Positions 10,421 to 26,200 of a stretch of DNA of 31,362 nt are shown here, piece after piece. Source of the stretch: Ettlia oleoabundans (Eukaryota > Chlorophyta > Chlorophyceae > Chlamydomonadales); the NCBI GenBank assembly GCA_019693395.1, contig JAAMXP010004251.1:1-31362 (forward strand). Reading direction: 5' to 3'. The notes below the pieces were generated by a model. It was given only the letters and a program-made list of their open reading frames with translations. It ran no database searches and had not been told where the DNA came from. The translations under genes were made by a program, and so were the position numbers. The first letter of the stretch is position 1. Each line of letters opens with the position of its first letter.

Positions 10421-10680
10421 TGAAGCTGCTACAGAGAGGGTAGTAGTGTATATCGGTAATGCTGAAGGGGCCCGCAAGACACCAAGTCGCCCAGCACAAG
10501 AAGCGCAGCCGCAGCACGGTCGCAGCAGCGCAAAGATGAAGGGCGCTATCCGACCTCTCTTGCAGGCGCATTGTCCCCCAGCATTGCTGCACACAACATT
10601 GGAGACCGCAGCGTTTTCGCATCGCTCGCATTCCGAGCACTCCCCTCCCACCCGTCCTTCACGCCACCTAGGAGGCTACC
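10421..10680. promoter_or_regulatory. Divergent (bidirectional) promoter region
   Basis: Only 260 bp separate the chosen dioxygenase ATG (10420, minus) from the plastid membrane protein ATG (10681, plus). Both 5' UTRs and any core promoters must fit here. A TGTATATC patch near 10447 is the only AT-rich core-like element I see. If the dioxygenase starts upstream at 10651 the gap shrinks to 29 bp, which makes 10420 the better start. Confidence 0.5.
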
Positions 10681-11693
10681 ATGGCCGCATATTGCATCGG
10701 CAACAGCTGCAGAGCGGTGTTAGGCAGCAGCAAGCAGGCAGCGCTGCTTGCACCGCCGCGGGCAGCCCGGTCGCAGCAGCGGCGGGCAGTGGCGCCTGTG
10801 GCCTCCCTCGACAGCTCTACCATCACCGCTGTCACGCAGCAGGCAGTAGCGTACGGTAAGTGTCACTCAATGTTGATGCAATCGCAGAGACTGTCATCTA
10901 GTTCATTGCGAGCCCAGTGGCAGGGCTCCTACAGCCTCCATGCAATGTGTGCCATCGCCAAACACCTGCCTTCATGCACCTCACGACATGCAGTGGCAGT
11001 GCTTGGGGCCGAGGCCGCTTTCACCGGCCTCACTACTGATGCTAGCACACCCGGGCGTCCAACGGTGGCCCAGACCATGGGTGGAGTGGCGGGCACACTT
11101 GCGGTGCGCTGCGCCTGCTTCACTTGCGACTCAAACACATGCGCAGCTGCAGCTGCTGTCTTCTGCTCGTATCGCATAGCTGGCGTCTACTGGAACCGCC
11201 ACCTCCCTGTTGATCCTAATGTCATGCTTTGCTGTCGCTTCATGTTGGACTGCCGCTTGCAGGGTGTGGCTCTGGTGCAGCAGCCCGGCCTAGTCGGAGC
11301 AGCAGGGTGCGCGGTGGGCGCGTTGACAGGCGCAGCTATGATGTCAGTGATGCTGAAGCGGGTGCAGCAGACACCTTACAATGCGGAGGACTGGCCTGGG
11401 GCGCCTGGTGGGTTGGTGGACAGGCGGATTACGGAACTGTGTCAGCTGCAGGTCCTGCCGTGATGCATGCCAGAATTGACCATCACATTGGCGATGACCT
11501 GCCGTTCTGTTTATTTGGTTGACGAGTCGACGCCAGTTGTTCGCCATATTATTGCCTGCCTGCCTTCCTAACGGCGTGCATGCGTGCCCGCCTGCTTGCC
11601 TGTCTCCTTGCAGCTTGGCCCGCCACTATGGGCCTGATTTCTTTCTTCTCCCTGGCAGTTTTCTTCCAGGCCCTTACCGCAGCACTAAACTGA
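10681..11693 (+). CDS. Predicted plastid membrane protein (169 aa)
   Basis: Model: join(10681..10855, 10994..11103, 11263..11407, 11614..11693), 510 nt, phases consistent. Residues 1 to about 40 are rich in Ala, Arg and Ser without acids, like a chloroplast transit peptide. A moderately hydrophobic stretch lies near 53-72. A Gly/Ala-rich pair of membrane helices spans about 87-126 (MGGVAGTLAGVALVQQ and GLVGAAGCAVGALTGAAMM). A KRVQQTPYNAEDWPGAPAWP loop follows, then a final helix 147-168 (TMGLISFFSLAVFFQALTAA). The last exon was placed because a strong acceptor (tgtctccttgcag) in the right phase restores a hydrophobic C-terminal helix; reading straight through instead gives a polar tail. I cannot name the family. 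A thylakoid or envelope location is inferred from the leader and helices. Confidence 0.65.
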
Positions 11694-12116
11694 AACAATT
11701 GGCACCCTGCTGAGCGGTTAAGGCAGACATCTACGGCTGCCAGCGGTGAGTGGTTACTGGAGGGCTGGCCGAATGCTAGGTGATAGTTATGAGTCATGCA
11801 CTGCAATGCCGTGCCAGTCGGCCTTGCATTTCATTTCGTTATTCCCATTTATGTCGCTTCTTGATTGTTGACGTAACATAGCTACATGACATCATATATG
11901 TAGTATCATTTCAGACTCTCAGTACAATTGACACGCAGCTTAGCGCAGCACAAACGCGCCACGCAGCAAGCGTGGCAGTTGCAACAACAAGTGGGGTCAT
12001 AAACTGCAGCGCTACCGTGACGTCGGGAGTGTCTTGATCGATAGTTACAACCGACCTCTTATTGACAGAAAGACGTCAGGATGCGCCCTGGTGTCTTGGC
12101 TGCGCATGTGGGGTGT

Positions 12117-12121
12117 TGTAA
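12117..12121 (+). other. TGTAA poly(A) signal candidate, plastid membrane protein gene
   Basis: First TGTAA on the plus strand after the stop at 11693, giving a 3' UTR of about 440 nt, a normal size for green algae. Confidence 0.45.
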
Positions 12122-12317
12122 GACAGAAGGCGACCAGGCGGGACAGCATCGGGCGGCGGCAGCAGATGCAGGGGCGTCAAGGCTTGCATAGCTCTGTCGT
12201 GGCCCAGCTCCCTGCAGTGTCCCGCTACTCCCATTTAGAACAGCGTGATGCCCATGCTAATCGTGCGCGTCGCCGCTCTCTCGTTCAGCCGCCAGATGAC
12301 GTGGCGTGGCACGGTGG

Positions 12318-12329
12318 TTCTGGAAGTTC
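12318..12329 (+). promoter_or_regulatory. Heat-shock element candidate upstream of HSP90
   Basis: TTCTGGAAGTTC contains one perfect TTCnnGAA dyad followed by a third TTC with a spacer of one base instead of two. It lies about 640 bp before the HSP90 ATG. A second, weaker site (GTCTAGAAC) lies near 12722-12730. HSF binding here is inferred. Confidence 0.4.
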
Positions 12330-12967
12330 TGGGGTTGAATCTAAGAACCGGCCTCTCCTCCGCTTCTGCAGTAGTTCTCAAGTCAGGTGCTCCGTAGCCT
12401 ACTTGTATTCGCCACCACAGGCGCTGATCCTGCGCCCACCGCATCCCGCATCAAGCAGGCAGGCAGTAGAGAAGGTAGGCTTCAGCACGGCGTGTGTTAC
12501 TGGTGCTGCACATCCAATCAAGCACTGTGTCAGGCTGGCTGCAGCAACCGGCGCAGCGCGGCCATCAACAAGGCATGCTGACCAGCGCCCGGCGATCACA
12601 GCTTACTGCGGCTGCTTCGTGCACAGTGTGACTGACCTTTCACAGTCTTACGACCCGTGGCCGAGCAAGCGGTTCACGGCTCTGCCTCTTCTGCCGCCGC
12701 CACTGGCAGCGGTTTCCGCCTGGTCTAGAACCCCGCGCGCTGCTCTCGGTCTGCCTACCCAGCTTGCTCCTCAGGCCACCGCGGGTCTTCCTCCCCCCCA
12801 TCCCCCACCCTCGCACTCCTTTTGCTTCAACATTGCCCGGGAAGGGGCTATTGGACACCAAATAGCAGGACATCCACTCCCACCGTGTTTTCCCGCCAAT
12901 CTGGTAGCCTCACCGCTTTACCACTTTTCCATCCTCCACCTGGTTATTTGCAGGAAAGTGAGGCAAA

Positions 12968-18983
<6,016 letters not shown>

Positions 18984-20084
18984 GCACCCACAAAATCAAA
19001 CCGCCTTTGACCGTAGTCAAACCCGTGCGCTGGGGCTCGGCGGCGCCTGGCGATGCTGCCACGCGGGTTTGACTGCCCCCCCGCCACATTTTGACCAGTC
19101 GGGTGCTGGCCGCGGGCTGTGCCAGACGGCCGGCTGCCCTACTGCGGCCATCATCATGGGTGTGGCTTTGCTTGCTTGTGTGCTTTGTTACCATTCCCCT
19201 GGCATTGTACCTCGTTTTTCAGGCAGTAGTAGATCCGGCTGCTCTCCCACACACGATTCCTTGCACATCTGCTCTTGCATCAACTCAGCACAGCACGAGA
19301 CTCAACTTTAGTATTTGATTGTGACACAACAAAAAATGCAACAGCCCACAACAATGAACAACAAGCAAGGTTGGCATGCCAAGGAATCAAACATTTGCAA
19401 GGCAGGTTCAGGATGGATGTCAGGCAAAACAGAACATTTGCATTTGGAATGCACAGAGTGGCACATACCTGCACAGAAAGCATAAGAGTTATGGACATTT
19501 TTGGTTGATTCCCTTCTGTTATGGCAAGTATCGAACTCCACTCGTGGCAAAGTGATGTTGCAAAAGCTTCACTTCCAATGAGACTGGAGCAGGATGTGTG
19601 TAATATGGCAGCATTCGGACTAAATGTCGCCGCTCCCTCCTGGCTGAATGCTGGTGGTGTGATGGTGTTGCTGCTGCTGTCTAACTCCCTGCTGCCTCCG
19701 GCTTGTTGAGGCGAGGCTGTCGCCCGAAGCTGGGACATAGCTGGCAGTAATGTCCGTTGCGTTGTTGTTGCGCTGTTGTTGATTTCAGGTGGAGGTGGAG
19801 CCCATGACGTCGTGGGCCGCCGCCGCCAGCTCGCGGGTGAAAGCTGTGTTGGCGCGGTTGGCAGGAACAGGGAAGGCAAAGTCTGCATCTGCTCAGGGCA
19901 GGGCGCACATACAGGACACCCCAATGGTAAATATAAGTTGTAGGTGGTGATGCGGAGGGTTTGCAGCGAGGATGATAAGACAAGTCAGGGCCTGGAAGCA
20001 ACGAAGCAACGTCAGCACCACAATACGGACTATCCGAGCGAGACTGAACGGTTTATGTACCAGGAAAAACTGCGTTCATCAACT
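18984..20084. other. Convergent 3' region between HSP90 and the Ala/Glu-rich gene
   Basis: About 1.1 kb without a supported gene lie between two convergent stops. Open frames such as 19280-19924 (-) lack codon bias and domains. The region is noticeably more AT-rich around 19290-19560, as expected for 3' UTR. Confidence 0.5.
19599..19603 (+). other. TGTAA poly(A) signal candidate, HSP90
   Basis: The only plus-strand TGTAA I find between the HSP90 stop (18983) and 20000. It implies a 3' UTR of about 630 nt. Confidence 0.5.
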
Positions 20085-22718
20085 CTACTTGACAAGCTTG
20101 CCTGAAGAAAGTTCCACGGGAGGTGCAGTTGGCACATGAGTCATCAGCGGAGGCGTTGCAGGTCCAAACGGGTTGCCACCGCTGCCCACGCTGCCCTTGC
20201 TGCCAGGGCTGCCCTCGCTGGCAGCGTTGTTGCCGCCACCACCCCAGGCGGGCAGGACAGATGCGGGTGCCACCAGGCTTTTCAGGCCAGGGTCTGGGCT
20301 GGGTGGGGCAAACACGGTGTGCCCGGCTGTCAGGCCGCCACTGGCATCCAACGGCAGCGGCAGGACTGCTGGTCGAGGAGGTGGGTGCTCCATGGGCTCT
20401 ATCAGGGGCCCAGCAGGCATAGCGGGCCCAGCAGGCATAGTGGGCGCAGCAGGCGGCAGCTGGGATGGCCCAGAGGTGAACCCCGCTGCTTCTGCAGCCG
20501 AGGTCTGGGCCACGGCGGGGGCTGCCGCCGCCCCATGCCCCGCTGCTGCCAGGCTGGCGGGGGTGGCAGGACCGCCACTGCTGCTGCTGCTGATGCTGGT
20601 GCCTGCCAGCGTGCTGTCAGTGCCCGGGGCAAGGCCGGGTACCGGGTCCTCAGGCAGCCCCGGAGCGGACCGCAGCATGCCCTCCCAGGTGTCAGCGGCC
20701 AACCCCTCCTCCTGACTGTTGTCTACAGCGGCTGGCGCCGCCATTGGCGGGAACGGCGCTGCTGCCTCCAAATCCCTTCGTGGCACCTGTGCTTCAATGT
20801 CAACTTCAAGCAGCGGCACCTCAATGTCATCCGGTGGCGGCGTCGGCGCCAGCACAGCTTCAGGACTGATCGGCGGCTCCGTCACCCCCGGCAGCCTGGC
20901 TGCTTCCGTGCGACCCGCAACCCCGGTGCCAGCCAGGTGCTGCATAGGCTGGTAGGGCAGCTGCAGCTCCCTTGCTGGCACCTCAACATCAGCTTCTGGG
21001 GCAGCTTCCCCCCTCAGCAGCTCATCCGCCCGCTCTGCGTTTTCCTGGGATGGCGGACGGGGCGGTACCACAAACGGTACCTCCTCCTCCAGCTGTGATG
21101 AAGCTGTAGCTGCAGAAGGCGCAACCTGACCGGCCACGACTCCCTGATCCACCCCTGCCCAGCCTTCCGCATCTTGGAGCTCCGCCCTGGCAGCTGCCTC
21201 GCCCGCTGCGCCAGAGGAAGCCAGAGCAAAGTTATCCGCGGCCCCCGCAGCCGCCACCGCCTCTTTGGCGACACCTATAGCCACAGCTGCCTCCTCTACG
21301 GCGCCGCTGTCCGGCCCCGCAACTTCTGCAGCCAGTTCTGCCAGCTCTGCCGCCACCACCGCCTCCTCTGCAAACTCCAGGGCCGCTTCGGCGGCTGCTG
21401 CATCTGCCGCCGCCTGCACACTGGCCGCCACATGTGCTGCCTCGGCCCCTGCCTCATAGGCCTGCTGCTCTCCACCTGGCCCTCCCGCCAGCCACCCACC
21501 ATCAACCTTCAGCTGCTCCCCACTAATTCCGCCCCCCAGCTTTTCACCCTCCAGCCTCTCTTTCTCTATCTCTCCCTCCTCCTCCCCAGGCCACATAGCC
21601 ACCCCAGATGTGGAGGAGGGCACCTTAAGCAGCAGCGGCTCCTGCTCCTGCTCGCTGAGCTGGCGGGACAGGTGGTCCGTACTGCCTGCAGCAGCTGGCA
21701 GTACAACAGTCGGAAGCAGGGACAGCAGCAAGCTATGCACATGAAGCACTGTCAAACCTACCCCACACGCAACCAACATGATCACCGACATTCGTCCGTC
21801 CTGCATGCAGCAGCGGCTGTGCCAGGTGGCAGCATGCAACGTGAGCATGGAGCAGTGTCCACACTGTAACCATCAGCACTCCACACCATCAACCACACCA
21901 GCCAAAATGAACTTGCACGAGACACGACCTGGCATCAGCTAACAGGGCAGGAACGGGCTGCTAGAGAAAGGTCAGCAACAGCGAGGCTCAAAATGTGTCG
22001 GAGGTACCCCCCTCCTCACCTGGCTGAGCAGAGGCCAAGCGTGGCATGGACGGCAGGCGATCGTAGCCAGCTTCGATTCTTTCTTCCTCCAGCAGCGCAT
22101 CGCCCGCTGCTTCGCCCTTCCCTGCAAACCCGCCTGCTGCCTCCGTCCCCGCCCAGCAGCCAGCAGCCGGCAACTCCCTGTGCTGGGTGGGCACGGTGGG
22201 TGGGTTGAAGGCTGATGGCTCAAGCCGCGCTGTTGGTGGCTCTTCTGCTGGGGCAGGAGCTGGTGCTGTGATGCTGTCGGAAATGGCATTGCTGATGATG
22301 GCAGTGGTGATGGATGGCTGAGGTTGGGGTACTCGAGCGGCGGCGGCGGCTGTGATGGTGGCGGCGGGCGCCAGCAGCCAGCGGGGGGTCAAGCTCTGCA
22401 CGGGGCGGGGAGGAATGTTGCTCAAAACTACACCAAGCCTTTGCTTAAGGCAGAATGCATCTGACCAGGCTGCTTGTAGTAGCTCTAGCTGACTTGGGGG
22501 TCGGTCGTTCTCAGACAGCTGCATGAATACCGATGTTGAACCCGGCCCATGAGGCAGCTTACCCCGGCCAGGTTGAGTGCCACGCTCGCAGGGGCGTGCA
22601 CGCAGTAGGCATACCAGACCGTTGCCAGCTTTCCAGCTGCGTCCAAGGTGATGGTCGCGGCCAGACCCCATGCCTGCACGGCCAGCAGGGTGGCCTCGGC
22701 GGCGTCGCTCAGGGACAT
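20085..22718 (-). CDS. Ala/Glu/Pro-rich, largely disordered protein of unknown function (710 aa)
   Basis: Model: complement(join(20085..21685, 22020..22395, 22563..22718)), 2133 nt, phases 0 and 1 consistent. I do not recognise a family. Exon 1 (52 aa) encodes a moderately hydrophobic N-terminus with Trp/Tyr (ATITLDAAGKLATVWYAYCV). Exon 2 is Pro/Ala/Thr-rich. Exon 3 starts acidic, then has a long Ala/Glu-rich stretch at about residues 252-350 (AAEAALEFAEEAVVAAELAE) that should be strongly helical and is LEA-like in composition. The rest, to the SSGKLVK end, is Pro/Gly/Ala/Ser-rich with a PTMPAGPAMPAGP micro-repeat. ATG 22718 is the first ATG in the coding frame; there is no close in-frame upstream stop, so a longer N-terminus is possible. 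Intron 1 (22396-22562) was chosen over a 44-nt alternative because it ends in a good pyrimidine tract. A structural or scaffold role is a guess. Confidence 0.6.
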
Positions 22719-22870
22719 GGCTGAATCTTGGCTCGAGCGCACAAATGCGCAGGGAAATCGCGAAGGACAGACGCATGAAGACGCACGATGGCATCAGGGT
22801 TGCTGTGGGCACAGCTCAGCAGGTGCATGCCAACTACCGCTGCAGAGGGCAACCAACTGAGCCTTTCCAG

Positions 22871-22908
22871 TGTGACGTTGCTCTTGTGCTGTGACGTTGC
22901 TCTTGTGC
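22871..22908. repeat. 19-bp exact tandem repeat with TGACG cores
   Basis: TGTGACGTTGCTCTTGTGC occurs twice, at 22871-22889 and 22890-22908. Each copy contains TGACG, the core of bZIP binding sites. The pair lies about 150-190 bp upstream of the Ala/Glu-rich gene's ATG, so it may be a promoter element; it also falls in the 3' region of the neighbouring gene. Confidence 0.8.
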
Positions 22909-22913
22909 TGGGT

Positions 22914-22918
22914 TTACA
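22914..22918 (-). other. TGTAA poly(A) signal, minus-strand coiled-coil gene
   Basis: Minus-strand TGTAA about 345 nt after the stop codon at 23260, a usual distance in green algae. Confidence 0.55.
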
Positions 22919-23259
22919 GGATGCGCCAACGCGTTCGATTAAGTTGTGATACTCTCGCAAATGAAAACGGTTCCTTTGGCTTAGGATTTATCATTGTACA
23001 GAGGACAACACTGCCACTGGAATGCGAAGGCGGCGGGAAACGGCGCTGAAGAACAGGACGCGCAGGCTGCCATTGCATGAAAGGTGCGGAGGGAAAAGAT
23101 TGTGGGAAAGCAGTACCAACGAGTAAAGGATACTTCAGAACATCAATTCAACCTGGAAGAAAACCGATTGCAGTGAATGCGTAGACAGAAAAAACGCACA
23201 ATCTATTGGGTGGTGCTGCGCAGCAGGCTAGCAGTAGGGTAGCAGCGCTGCTGCTGGCC

Positions 23260-26200
23260 TCATGCCCAGGCCCTCTCAGGCACCCTACCATCCTGCATCT
23301 GCGTCGCAAGAGAGTCAAAACTCTCAGTCCCGCTCGCCACCGAGGCCTGCAAGGGAACCAGGCGAAACATACTTAGAAACTCCTCTACCACTAAAGGAAG
23401 ATGCTTACCCTCCAATATTCTGAGAGAACAAACAAGCTGCTGCAATGCTCTGACTGACTCAGCAACCCCAATGCGTGTAACAGGCAAGCACTCATGGCAA
23501 CAGACACATTTTACAGCGTGCAATCAGACACAGCGGCCGGGCAGCCAGCCACACACGTCAGCCACCTCAAGAAATGACCTACCCGAGTGCGTTCCAGGTC
23601 TGCGCTAAGCTGCTGCACTTTCTGCTGCATCTGGTACAACTTCTCCTCAGCTTCCATCCGTCTTGCCTGCTCCACCTTGGCTTCCTGCAAAGCGCACAGC
23701 GCAGGCAGTGGACATGAGCAATACACATATGGGCGAATGACAATGAGAAGGGGCAGCCAGCAAACATCGCGTATACCAAAGCAGCGGCAATGCAGCCCCC
23801 GTCTGGTTGCAGGGACACTCATGCAACGGCACTGCAAACACGTTGCAAACCGCAAACAACGCGAGTGAAGCAGCCAACAAGAGTAATGGTGGTTGGTTCT
23901 GGCAAACACGCAAGGAAAGTTGCATCCATTCTCTGCACCCACCTCAGCTGCGTTTGTCCACGCCTTCTCCAGCATGGCGGTTCGGCTACGTAGCGTGCTG
24001 AGCTCGCTGTCCTCTGCTGCCGCTCCCTGGCCGCCCTCCTGCTGCTGCTGGTTGGTGGCCAGGACCACCTCCAACTGGGCAGCCAGGGTGCGTGCCTCTC
24101 GCTGCGCCGTATTGATCTCGGACTGCAGCTTGCGCTGCTGCGCCTGGAGCGATGCGACATCCTGCGCAAGGTGAGCAGAGAACCGTGAAAGCTTGGGGAA
24201 GCAGAACATAAACATGTGTCCTGGGTTTGAGGCACTTGTTTGGGCGTGACTCGGCACAGGAGTGATTTATAGCTCGGGCTTAAGCCACTGGCCGCACAGT
24301 TTACCTTAGAGTACGATGGACAAGATGTGTCAGCAGGCAATGCATCCCCACCAGATCAAAATGCACAAGGCGACACAACATGCAGCGCACTGGCCAACCC
24401 ACCCTCAAAGACACTGCCCACCTCCTGAGCAGTCTTCCATGCCTTTTCCACAAGCGCGTTCCTGTTCTTCGACATGCCCAGAAGCGCCTTGGTTGCAGCA
24501 GCGTCCTTCTGCGCTGTCGTGACTTGAGCAGAGAGAGCAGAGGCCTCTGCTTGCGCCCTGCTGAGAGCTGCCTCCAGTGTCTTCTGCTGCCTGCGGAGTC
24601 GAGCGGCTTCCTGCAAAACAAAAAGCGCCAAGAGCAAAAGGCAAAGGAAAGGCAGGTGACATGGTGAGCAGTCACACGATGCTTGGCACCACGATAGCAG
24701 GGGAGCTCATGGGTCACCTGTAGTGCCCTCCTTATGTATGCTCCAGCAGCCAGCGTACAGCCATGCAAAGCAGCACTGCCCCACATGTCCCATGTGAACA
24801 AATAAGAGGAGAGATCACAGCTGAGCACCGCCCACCACAGGACATCCCAGCACATCCCAGCACAGCACAGCCCATCAACCTCGTCTCCCACCTGTGCCTC
24901 GCTCACAGCCTCGGCATATGCGCTCTCCAGCATCGCACTTCGGCTCCGCAGGCTCTCCAGCTGTGTGTTGGCCGCTGTGGTTTCCCGCTGCACCTCCTCT
25001 AGCTTGGCTGCCAGCTGTCGCGCCTGCTCCAGCTGGGAGGCAAGCGTGCGGGCCTCCTGCTGTGCCTGAGACAGGCTTTCCTGCAGGCTGCGCTTGTCGC
25101 TGCGAAGCTGGCTCGCCTCCTGCAGGGGAAGAAAGAAATGGGAGAAGAACATGCAGTCCCTCGCCGTTGGTAGGCTGCATGAAACCCTTCCTTTTCCTTG
25201 ATGAAGGACAGGCAACCACGTGCCACAGCATGTGATCGGGTGGCCCTCCAGGCGCATGGGGCGATGAGCGTGCAGTCGCTACCTGTCACGCAAACGGAAA
25301 ACACTGACGGGCAGCTGCAACTTGACTCACAATAATGCAAAACCCCACACCAAGATGAGACCCGCACACACCTCTGCCGCCTGTGCCCACGCGTCCTCCA
25401 GCATGCTGCTGCGAGAGTGTAGGGTAGCCAGCTCGCTCCGTGCTGCTGCTGCGGCAGACTGTGCCCCCTTGATTTCTGCCGCCAGCGACGCGGACTGCTC
25501 TTCTGTCTGCCTGAGTTCTGCCGCCAGCCTGCTGCTGTCCTGCTGAACGAGCTTGGCGTCCTGCAAACGCAGAGAGACAGGCCCGACATGTGTGCCACCC
25601 TTTCCGTCAGCGTGAAGTGGTTTGGTTGGAGGCGTGCTCAAAAGGCAGGAAGCTCAATAATAAAGGGGGCCGTGCGAGATTTCGCTCCAAGGGTTGCAAC
25701 GCAGTCGCAAGCGATTCACGGCAGCAAAGCAACTGCCAGCTCACAAGGCGTGGCGATATGCAGCTGCCAGCAGCTGAGGGCTGGAAGCAGATCTGCTGCT
25801 TCCAATACAGTCTGTTCAAGCAAATGCAGCGAACAACATGGCTAAAACCAACACAAACCGCAGTACCAAGCACCTCAGCAGCTTGCGTAGCCTCATTCCA
25901 TGCCTTCTCCACCAGCCCTATGCGGCTCTCCGAGGCAGCCACCATGGCATTCACATGAGCCACCTCCTTCCTGGCATCCTCAAGCCGCTCCGCCAGGGCT
26001 GCTGCCTTCTCTTTGAGCTGCCGGTACGACTGCTGCATGGATGCGGCCTGCAGGGCGGGGTCGTGTGGATGCACGGGTTTCAATGACAGGTTAAACACCA
26101 ACATTGCTGACCTACTGAACGTAGTGAACGTACAAGTACTACACTCTTTTACAACTGTCAATGTAGTGTGCAGTATGGGCAACTTGCATCAATCTCTGGA

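Larger units (their letters stand above)
11694..12967. other. 3' UTR of upstream gene and promoter/5' UTR of HSP90
   Basis: No credible gene is seen in these 1.27 kb. An AT-rich zone lies at 11830-11930 with CATATATG at about 11894. No TATA box was seen in the last 800 bp before the HSP90 start. A long open frame from 12034 runs through the region and across the HSP90 start in another frame; it is treated as chance. Confidence 0.5.
22719..23259. other. Promoter of the Ala/Glu-rich gene plus 3' UTR of the coiled-coil gene
   Basis: About 540 bp without coding character between two tandem minus-strand genes. It holds a 19-bp tandem repeat and a minus-strand TGTAA, both listed separately. Confidence 0.5.

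Noticed and set aside
11408..11463. Read-through C-terminus (GGLVDRRITELCQ..) of the plastid membrane protein
   Set aside because: A GTGGGT donor at 11408 and a strong acceptor before 11614 give an in-phase hydrophobic helix instead.
21686..21848. Hydrophobic N-terminus (MSVIMLVACGVGL..) apparent in the unspliced frame of the Ala/Glu-rich gene
   Set aside because: A ctgctgcag acceptor at 21686 in the right phase joins the preceding exon; this stretch is intron.
22519..22562. 44-nt intron alternative in the Ala/Glu-rich gene
   Set aside because: It is shorter than the other introns here; the acceptor at 22396, with a good pyrimidine tract, also keeps phase 0.
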